A stretch of 5,181 nt of DNA from Bacteroidales bacterium (GTDB taxonomy: Bacteria > Bacteroidota > Bacteroidia > Bacteroidales > JAOZQN01): positions 1 to 5,181 of the forward strand of contig JAOZTW010000122.1 in assembly GCA_029938985.1 (NCBI GenBank), written 5' to 3'. The notes under the pieces were generated by a model, which saw nothing but the letters and a program-made list of their open reading frames with translations, had not been told where the DNA came from and ran no database searches. Below are positions 1 through 5,181 of this stretch, one piece after another. How positions within the stretch are numbered: the stretch's first letter is position 1; each line of letters opens with the position of its first letter. The position numbers and the translations under genes were made by a program.

Positions 1-115
1 AAGGTTATTACACATAAAAAATATTACCCTATGTACTTAAGTCTTTATACACTACCTATATAAAGTTGAACAGGACTATTTTTAACGATTTTTTGTGTAA
101 AAGGTGAACATAAGG

Positions 116-152
116 AATGATACAATTATTCAAAGGTTCAATGATACAATTA
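116..152. repeat. Short direct repeat, two 13-base copies
   Basis: The 13-mer AATGATACAATTA occurs at 116-128 and again at 140-152, so the copies start 24 bases apart. The 11 bases between them include AAGGTTC. The copies are exact, but the sequence is AT-rich and only two copies exist. It could be a small tandem duplication or a binding-site pair; I see no evidence that decides. Confidence 0.45.
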
Positions 153-310
153 AAAGACTATATACCTGATGATTAAAAAAATACAAATGTGTAAAAACTT
201 TTGTATGTGTACTTATTAGACGCAAATACAATTATGCGTAAAGTGTTCATGCTTTACTCGAATCGTAATACTTAAACTTTAAACATGTAGCCAAAAAAAA
301 CTTCATTTAT

Positions 311-443
311 ACTAAAGGGAACTCCTAAAAACTCAAAAATCAAGGCTTTCAAAATTCTTAAAGTTTAAGTTTACTTCTGTAAATGAATATTTTAATTATT
401 TTGTATAACGTAGAGTTTTGGGTTTTTAGGAGTACCCTAAAGT
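311..443. repeat. Long imperfect palindrome / potential large hairpin
   Basis: The outer arms (311-338 and 416-443) are inverted copies matching at 24 of 28 positions, and one of the four mismatches becomes a G-U pair in a + strand RNA. The pairing continues inward more weakly after a one-base bulge. It includes the blocks CAAAAT (350-355) with ATTTTG and TTAAA with TTTAA, and ends in a perfect five-pair stem TTTAC (370-374) / GTAAA (379-383) around a TTCT loop (375-378). Over about 64 columns I count roughly 45 Watson-Crick matches. This is far longer than a normal intrinsic terminator and no U-run follows. It may be a MITE-like or other palindromic intergenic element, or a structured RNA. 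No flanking target-site duplication was found. Confidence 0.7.
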
Positions 444-634
444 GAATTAGATTTTAGGATTTTTTCAGTTGCCCCATAATGAAACATAAGAGGAATTTAG
501 TCCTTTAATAGAAAATAAAAAAAATCTTAAAACTTTATACAAATTAAGTGATTGGTAGCCTATTCTCTGATTCGCCAAGCTAAAGTTTGGAGTTACATTT
601 TTTATGAACAAACATTATAATAATATATAGACAC

Positions 635-826
635 ATGAAAACAAAAAAAACAGTAAGTAAAGAATCTGCCGATATTTTAAAGAAGTTATATAACACAGAA
701 TTTAATTTTAAAACTGCCGACAAAAAACAAATTAGGGACGTTAATGGTTCTCTCGGTGTGTTAGCATTAGGATATCGTGGTTTAATTGCATGGAGAAAGG
801 CAAAAAAACAGATAATTAGTAGTTAG
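635..826 (+). CDS. Small basic hypothetical protein, 63 aa
   Basis: I do not recognise a named family. The protein is lysine-rich, with an N-terminal part of helical character (residues 7-20), a stretch ending in KKQIRDV (30-36), and a glycine-punctuated hydrophobic segment, GSLGVLALGYRGLIAW (38-53), closed by RKAKK. That segment is short for a normal transmembrane helix and is interrupted by Tyr-Arg; it could be amphipathic or a nucleic-acid- or membrane-contacting helix. The ATG at 635 is the first usable start; there is no Shine-Dalgarno, which is usual in Bacteroidota. The stop at 824-826 lies 51 bases before the start of the large enzyme gene on the same strand, with no terminator between, so co-transcription is plausible. 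The ordered composition favours a real gene over chance, but no domain supports a function. It could also be the remnant of a longer gene. Confidence 0.6.
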   Translation: MKTKKTVSKESADILKKLYNTEFNFKTADKKQIRDVNGSLGVLALGYRGLIAWRKAKKQIISS

Positions 827-877
827 TGATTAGTTTACAGCTTAAAATTTAAACAATTTTTATTACAAAAATAAAAG

Positions 878-3643
878 ATGAAAAAAAGAAAAGTTCTTGT
901 AATTGGTTGGGACGGAGCCGATTGGAAAATAATAAATAAATTAATAGACCAGGGGCTTATGCCCTCGATGAAACAACTTGTAGAAAACGGAGTTATGGGA
1001 AACTTGGCAACTCTTGACCCACCTTTTTCTCCTATGTTGTGGACAAGTATTGCAACAGGAGTACGCCCCGACAAGCATGGTATTCTCGGATTTTCCGAAC
1101 CTACACCCAATAGAATAGGTGTTCAACCTGTATCCTCAACATCACGTAAAGTGAAAGCTATTTGGAATATTCTTACACAAAAAGGATACAAAACACACTC
1201 CGTAGGTTGGTGGCCCTCACACCCTGCCGAACCTATTAATGGTATTATGATTTCTAATCATTACCAAAAGATGAGTGATAAAAAAATAACTCCTCTACAA
1301 AATGGAGTAGTGCATCCACCAGAATTATCGCATCTGTTTGCACATTTTAGAATACACGCTTCAGAGCTAACATACGAACATTTATTGCCTTTTGTGCCAA
1401 ACGCAAAAGAAATAGACCAAGACAAAGATAAACGTTTATATCAAGTAGCGAAAAATATTGCAGAATGTTCGTCTATACATGCAGCTACTACTTGGATAGC
1501 CGAAAATCAAGAATGGGATTTCCTTGCAATGTATTTAGATACGATAGACCATTTTTGTCATGGTTTTATGAATTATCACCCACCAAAAATGTCAAATATT
1601 TCGGATAAAGATTTTGAAATTTATAAAGATGTAATAGCATCGGCATACAGATATCACGACATGATGCTGGGACGACTTATGGAAATTGCTGGAGATGATA
1701 CTACGATAATGCTCATTTCAGACCATGGATTTCATTCAGACCACCTTAGACCAAAATTATTACCCGACGAACCCGCAGGACCTGCATATCAACATAGAGA
1801 TTATGGGGTTTTTTGTATGAGCGGTCCTGGTATAAAAAAAGACGAAATAATATATGGTGCTTCATTGCTTGATATTACACCTACTTTATTGCATCTGTTT
1901 GATTTGCCAATAGGGGAAGACATGGACGGAATGCCTCTTATTCAGGCATGGGAAAAAATGGAAAAAGTAAAAACAATACCATCATGGGAAACAGTAGAAG
2001 GCGAAGCAGGAATGCTACCAAAAGAAACTCAAGAAAATCCATATGAAGCACAAGAGAGTTTAAAACAACTTGTTGAACTTGGCTATATTGAAGAGCCAGA
2101 CGAAAACATGAAAGTTAATGTGGAACGAACTATAAAAGAGGCAGATTATAATCTTGCCAGAGTTTATATTGGTTCACGACAATATGATAAAGCCTTGCCT
2201 ATTTTGCAAAAATTATTTGAAGAAAAGCCAGAACAAGGACGATTCGCTTTCCGATTATATAGGTGTTACAAAAATTTAAATGATATAGAAAATTGCCAAA
2301 AAGTTATTCTTAAATTTGAAAAAGCAGCAAAAGCAACTATAATATCAAACGAAGAATTAGAAAAAATAAAAAAAACAAAAATAAAAGAAGATTTAACGGA
2401 CAAAGAAAAAGAAAAAGTTAATAGAGAGAAAAATAAAAAGTTAATGACCAATCCAAGAGTATATAAAGATTTATTACAATTGGATATGATTAAGGCTGAA
2501 TTATTAGTTTCGAATAGTGAATATAAGAACGCACTTGTGCTTTATGAAAATATTAGTAAAATTGCTTTGCCAAGTGCTAGTATTTTTTTGCAAATAGCGA
2601 ATGCCTATATTAAACTGAAAAAATGGAAACTATCGTTTAATAATTTTAACAAAGTATTAGAAATAGACCCCGACAATAATCTTGCTTATCAAGGGCTGTC
2701 TGTTGTAAATATAAAAATGGGAAACTACGAAGAAGCAATTGAAGCGGCTTTGGAATCCATAACTATTCTTTATAACAATCCTTTTGCTCATTATTATTTG
2801 GGCGAAGCATTATTTAAAATTAAAGACTACCAAAATGCAGAAAACGCTTTAAGAGTTTGTTTAACAATTGCTCCAAACTTTGGTAAAGCACGAAATATAC
2901 TAATTGATATTTACGAAAATCATTTAATTAATAAGCAAGAAGCACAAAAGCACAAAGATTTTTTTGAAAATAAAACCGAAATTATTGAAAACGAAGACCA
3001 CAATAAAGATATAATTGATTTAAGACCTGATTTGAATATAAAAACTACGCCTTTAAAAAACAAACGAATAGCAAAAGAGCCTATTTATGTTGTCTCTGGT
3101 TTGCCTCGCTCTGGTACTTCGCTAATGATGCAAATGCTCGAAAAAATAGACTTAGAAATTTTTAGCGACAATAAAAGAAGTGCCGACACAAACAACCCAA
3201 AAGGATACTACGAACACGAAGCCGTAAAAAGTTTAATAAGAGACAAAACATGGCTTGCTAAAACACCCGGAAAGGTTGTTAAAATAATTTCGCATTTACT
3301 ACTACATTTGCCTGGGCAGTATAATTATAAAATAATTTTTATGAACAGAAATATTGATGAGGTGGTTAATTCGCAACACAAAATGCTTGTAGAACAAGGC
3401 AAGGCGAAAGCAAATACATATCCTACAAATTTACAAATAGGGTTTAAGAAAAATCTGGAAAACGTAAAAATATGGGCAGAAAAAAATTATAATGTAGATA
3501 TATTATATATTAACCACAAAGATGTTATTATAGAGCCGAAAATACAGGCAGATAAAATATTGAAGTTTTTAAATAAAAAAGCAGATACTGAAAAAATGGC
3601 AAATGTTATTGATAAAAAACTTTATAGAACAAAAATAAATTAA
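878..3643 (+). CDS. Three-domain phosphodiesterase-TPR-sulfotransferase fusion protein, 921 aa
   Basis: Residues 1-350 form an alkaline-phosphatase-superfamily domain of the type I phosphodiesterase/nucleotide pyrophosphatase kind. Both metal sites can be placed by comparison with NPP enzymes: D12 (in GWDGAD), probable nucleophile S51 (in PFSPMLWTS), D282 and H283 (SDHGFH) for one, and D224, H228 (DTIDHFCHG) and H306 (YQHRDYG) for the other. Residues about 422-455 and 540-682 are TPR-like helical repeats, separated by a charged lysine-rich stretch (about 492-522). Residues 734-921 are a PAPS-dependent sulfotransferase domain. It has the 5'-phosphosulfate loop LPRSGTS (742-748), NNPKGYYE (772-779), and the 3'-phosphate motif with R824 and S832. 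There is no signal peptide or membrane helix, so a cytoplasmic site is expected. The first beta strand (KVLVIGWDG) begins right after the ATG, which supports this start. The hydrolysed ester and the acceptor of sulfate are unknown. Domain calls are confident; the biological role is not. Confidence 0.92.
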   Translation: MKKRKVLVIGWDGADWKIINKLIDQGLMPSMKQLVENGVMGNLATLDPPFSPMLWTSIATGVRPDKHGILGFSEPTPNRIGVQPVSSTSRKVKAIWNILTQKGYKTHSVGWWPSHPAEPINGIMISNHYQKMSDKKITPLQNGVVHPPELSHLFAHFRIHASELTYEHLLPFVPNAKEIDQDKDKRLYQVAKNIAECSSIHAATTWIAENQEWDFLAMYLDTIDHFCHGFMNYHPPKMSNISDKDFEIYKDVIASAYRYHDMMLGRLMEIAGDDTTIMLISDHGFHSDHLRPKLLPDEPAGPAYQHRDYGVFCMSGPGIKKDEIIYGASLLDITPTLLHLFDLPIGEDMDGMPLIQAWEKMEKVKTIPSWETVEGEAGMLPKETQENPYEAQESLKQLVELGYIEEPDENMKVNVERTIKEADYNLARVYIGSRQYDKALPILQKLFEEKPEQGRFAFRLYRCYKNLNDIENCQKVILKFEKAAKATIISNEELEKIKKTKIKEDLTDKEKEKVNREKNKKLMTNPRVYKDLLQLDMIKAELLVSNSEYKNALVLYENISKIALPSASIFLQIANAYIKLKKWKLSFNNFNKVLEIDPDNNLAYQGLSVVNIKMGNYEEAIEAALESITILYNNPFAHYYLGEALFKIKDYQNAENALRVCLTIAPNFGKARNILIDIYENHLINKQEAQKHKDFFENKTEIIENEDHNKDIIDLRPDLNIKTTPLKNKRIAKEPIYVVSGLPRSGTSLMMQMLEKIDLEIFSDNKRSADTNNPKGYYEHEAVKSLIRDKTWLAKTPGKVVKIISHLLLHLPGQYNYKIIFMNRNIDEVVNSQHKMLVEQGKAKANTYPTNLQIGFKKNLENVKIWAEKNYNVDILYINHKDVIIEPKIQADKILKFLNKKADTEKMANVIDKKLYRTKIN

Positions 3644-3715
3644 ATAATAACAAATAAATTATTAACTTTTTAAATTAAAATAAATTAATTATTAACAAAT
3701 AAATTAAATTAAATT
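3644..3715. other. Very A/T-rich leader between the enzyme gene and the repeat-protein gene
   Basis: These 72 bases are nearly all A and T. The 13-mer AACAAATAAATTA overlaps this spacer twice (3649-3661 and 3694-3706), and TAAATTA-like words recur throughout. I see no hairpin followed by a U-run, so no terminator can be called for the upstream gene, and no clear promoter. An A/T-rich stretch directly before the ATG is the usual translation-start context in Bacteroidota, where Shine-Dalgarno sequences are mostly absent. Confidence 0.6.
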
Positions 3716-5181
3716 ATGAAAAAAAATCTTAGTAAAAAACTAAAAAATTATAGTATGTTGGCGAGTGCCACACTCGTACTTGGTGCATCTGCAAATGCAC
3801 AAGTTGTTTATACAAACCCAGTTGACGAAACTATTAACGATAATGGTACTATTAACGTGGACTTTAACGGTGATGGTACAGATGACCTAACATTTAATAT
3901 TTCTACAAATAAGATGAATAATACTTCTGTTGTTGGTACTACTAATGGTATTGATGTTCTCAAATATTCGCAGAAGTCTACTACAAGTATGGAGGTTGCA
4001 GAAGCCTCAGTGAGAGCTATAAACAATTATGTATTAGCTTTTGAAAGTGGTACTATATCTTCTGGACAAGCTTTCAATAGTAGTGTTAAAATGTTGAATA
4101 AAACACATTATTACAATCTCTATTATACAAGTAAGTCTGGATCATTTGTTTCCTCCTCTGTAAATGGTAGTTCAGTGAACGGAAATTGGGATAACAAGAC
4201 AAACAAGTTTGTTGGTGTAAAATTTGAAATTGAAAATGCAACACATTATGGTTGGGTTCGCTTATCAACCAATTATGGCTCAATAACAGTACACGACTTT
4301 GCTTATAATACAGTTGCAGATGCAGGAATTACATTACCTACACTTACAGACGCAGTTACTGGACTAAGTATTTCTGATGTTGCAGATAACAACAACGGTC
4401 ATGATTTTCAAGTTAATTTCGATAAAATATACAACGAGAATAGTATAACAGAATATCGAGCTTATGTAGTAAAATCTGATAATGCTGCAGCTTTCAATAT
4501 AGAAACAGCAGAAACTATGCTCGCTAATTATTACGAAATAGAAAAAGATGGTAGTGATTATGAGTTTGTATTAGGTGATGCCGCCACCGATATAGATGGT
4601 GATGATATTGAAATAGGTGTTAGTTATAATGTTTTTATACTCTCGTATGGAGTAGAAAATCATCTTAATAATATGACAACTATGTCAAATTCACTAACAT
4701 TAACTACGCCAGTTGATGTTGTAGGCAACCTTGCAGTTTCAGATGTAGCCGACGACAACAACGGGCTTGATTTACAAGTAAATTTTGACAAAGTAGCCGA
4801 TGAATCAGGTGTTGACGAATATCGTGTTTTTGTTCTCAAAACAGCGAGTGCAGACGCTTTTACTTTGGAAATAGCAGAAGGAATGACAGAAAATTATTCT
4901 TTCGTAACACCAATAGGCGAAAATATTGAAGCAGTATTAGAAGCTGAGGCAACCGACACTGATGGCGATATTATTGCTAACGATGTGGCTTACAAGATTT
5001 TTATTCTTACTGTTGCCGATGGCGAAAATGCTAATATAAATGCGATGACAGATGCGTCGGAAGAGATAACATTGACTACAACAGTTGATGTTGTAGGCAA
5101 CCTTGCAGTTTCAGATGTAGCCGACAACAACAACGGGCTTGATTTACAAGTAAATTTTGACAAAGTAGCCGATGAATCAGG
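3716..5181 (+). CDS. Exported repeat-containing surface protein, 3' end beyond the window
   Basis: The frame is open from the ATG at 3716 to the window edge (488 complete codons, no stop), so the gene is partial. Residues 1-28 are a signal peptide: a lysine-rich start, hydrophobic core MLASATLVLGA, and cleavage expected after ANA (before Q29). Residues 29-210 match a style common in Bacteroidota surface proteins: VVYTN, a calcium-type loop DFNGDGTDD (49-57), then HYGWVRLS (177-184) and SITVHDFAY. From about residue 213 a tandem array begins. Each unit opens with SDVAD-NNG, continues with QVNFDK and EYR, and carries an aspartate-rich DxDGD motif (292-296 and 414-418) before a Y-x-V/I-F-I-L strand. 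The beta-rich pattern suggests fibronectin-III-like adhesin modules. A C-terminal type IX secretion sorting domain would be expected downstream but cannot be seen. Cell-surface or secreted location is inferred; binding partner unknown. Confidence 0.88.
   Translation, partial: MKKNLSKKLKNYSMLASATLVLGASANAQVVYTNPVDETINDNGTINVDFNGDGTDDLTFNISTNKMNNTSVVGTTNGIDVLKYSQKSTTSMEVAEASVRAINNYVLAFESGTISSGQAFNSSVKMLNKTHYYNLYYTSKSGSFVSSSVNGSSVNGNWDNKTNKFVGVKFEIENATHYGWVRLSTNYGSITVHDFAYNTVADAGITLPTLTDAVTGLSISDVADNNNGHDFQVNFDKIYNENSITEYRAYVVKSDNAAAFNIETAETMLANYYEIEKDGSDYEFVLGDAATDIDGDDIEIGVSYNVFILSYGVENHLNNMTTMSNSLTLTTPVDVVGNLAVSDVADDNNGLDLQVNFDKVADESGVDEYRVFVLKTASADAFTLEIAEGMTENYSFVTPIGENIEAVLEAEATDTDGDIIANDVAYKIFILTVADGENANINAMTDASEEITLTTTVDVVGNLAVSDVADNNNGLDLQVNFDKVADES
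4710..4809 (+). repeat. Near-identical direct repeat, copy A
   Basis: This 100-base stretch, coding for the start of repeat unit 2, matches 5082-5181 at 99 of 100 bases. The only difference is G4754 against A5126, which changes Asp to Asn. The offset is 372 bases, exactly 124 codons, so the reading frame is kept. Confidence 0.93.
5082..5181 (+). repeat. Near-identical direct repeat, copy B, cut by window end
   Basis: This is the second copy of the 100-base repeat at 4710-4809 and encodes the start of repeat unit 3. The match runs up to the last base of the window, so it probably continues. Just upstream of the copies the similarity weakens (TTAACTACGC against TTGACTACAA), and the ends of units 1 and 2 differ substantially. 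Confidence 0.93.

Larger units (their letters stand above)
1..634. other. Intergenic region, no gene recognised
   Basis: This stretch is AT-rich, stop codons are frequent, and I see no convincing coding sequence on either strand, nor a tRNA or rRNA. It contains a 13-base direct repeat (116-128 and 140-152), a long imperfect palindrome (311-443), and several weak short inverted repeats (182-187 with 200-205; 220-224 with 235-239; 491-494 with 501-504). I found no good match to the Bacteroidota promoter consensus (TTG at -33 with TAnnTTTG at -7) ahead of the small gene at 635. The upstream gene, if any, lies outside the window. Confidence 0.7.
4361..5181 (+). repeat. Tandem protein-repeat array within the surface protein
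   Basis: Three units can be seen, aligned on the Asp of SDVAD at residues 221, 343 and 467, giving spacings of 122 and 124 residues. Unit 1 is clearly diverged from unit 2 (QVNFDKIYNENSITEYRAY against QVNFDKVADESGVDEYRVF). Unit 3 is cut by the window end. The number of further units is unknown. Confidence 0.85.

Noticed and set aside
131..152. GGTTCAATGATAC resembling a tRNA T-loop
   Set aside because: No acceptor stem, anticodon stem or CCA context can be fitted around it.
182..239. Small hairpins TACAAA/TTTGTA and ACGCA/TGCGT
   Set aside because: Stems of five or six pairs with loops of ten or more bases are expected by chance in this composition.
487..507. Inverted repeat TAA-AGGA / TCCT-TTA as a terminator
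   Set aside because: The stem is short with a bulged G, and it is not followed by a T-run on either strand.
581..589. TAAAGTTTG as a possible Bacteroidota -7 element
   Set aside because: The spacing inside the motif is one base too long for TAnnTTTG, and the nearest TTG upstream (552-554) is too far away.
616..621. TATAAT just before the small gene
   Set aside because: It is only 14 bases from the ATG, leaving almost no leader, has no convincing upstream element, and AT-rich DNA gives such matches by chance; Bacteroidota also use a different -7 consensus.
835..1126. Two overlapping minus-strand open frames at the start of the enzyme gene
   Set aside because: They lie opposite the catalytic N-terminus of the phosphodiesterase domain, have no recognisable motifs, and are explained by the codon pattern of the + strand gene.
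2266..2451. Minus-strand frame rich in Phe and Ser that looks like a membrane segment
   Set aside because: It is the antisense of the lysine-rich AAA-codon stretch in the TPR region; TTT runs read as Phe by composition alone.
3808..4283. Two minus-strand frames within the surface-protein gene
   Set aside because: Both are opposite a clearly coding + strand frame with a signal peptide and repeats, and show no domain.

Overview
The window is AT-rich and its gene style points to the phylum Bacteroidota. This rests on A/T-rich intergenic leaders without Shine-Dalgarno sequences, an exported surface-type protein with a DxNxDG loop and a GWVRL-type segment, and a sulfotransferase domain of a kind I associate with that phylum. 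The genus cannot be told from the sequence. All genes that I accept lie on the + strand.

Layout. Bases 1-634 hold no gene that I can support. Their most striking content is a long imperfect palindrome (311-443) that could fold into one hairpin capped by a TTCT loop. Next comes a small basic 63-residue protein of unknown function (635-826). After 51 bases follows a 921-residue cytoplasmic protein (878-3643). It joins three modules: an alkaline-phosphatase-superfamily phosphodiesterase/nucleotide pyrophosphatase domain with its metal ligands and probable nucleophile, a TPR scaffold, and a C-terminal PAPS-type sulfotransferase domain. A 72-base spacer of almost pure A/T leads to the start of a large exported protein (3716 to beyond the window end). 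This has a signal peptide, an N-terminal domain of a Bacteroidota surface-protein type, and then a tandem array of repeats of about 122-124 residues. The last 100 bases of the window match the previous repeat at 99 of 100 positions.

How the genes may work together. The small ORF and the three-domain enzyme are close enough to be one transcript. No terminator is visible before the repeat protein, but a shared function is not shown. The enzyme has no signal peptide, so any sulfuryl transfer or phospho/sulfo-ester hydrolysis should happen in the cytoplasm, while the repeat protein is exported. Nothing here is a recognised defence system, mobile element or CRISPR locus. The two points most worth following are the three-domain architecture and the intergenic palindrome.
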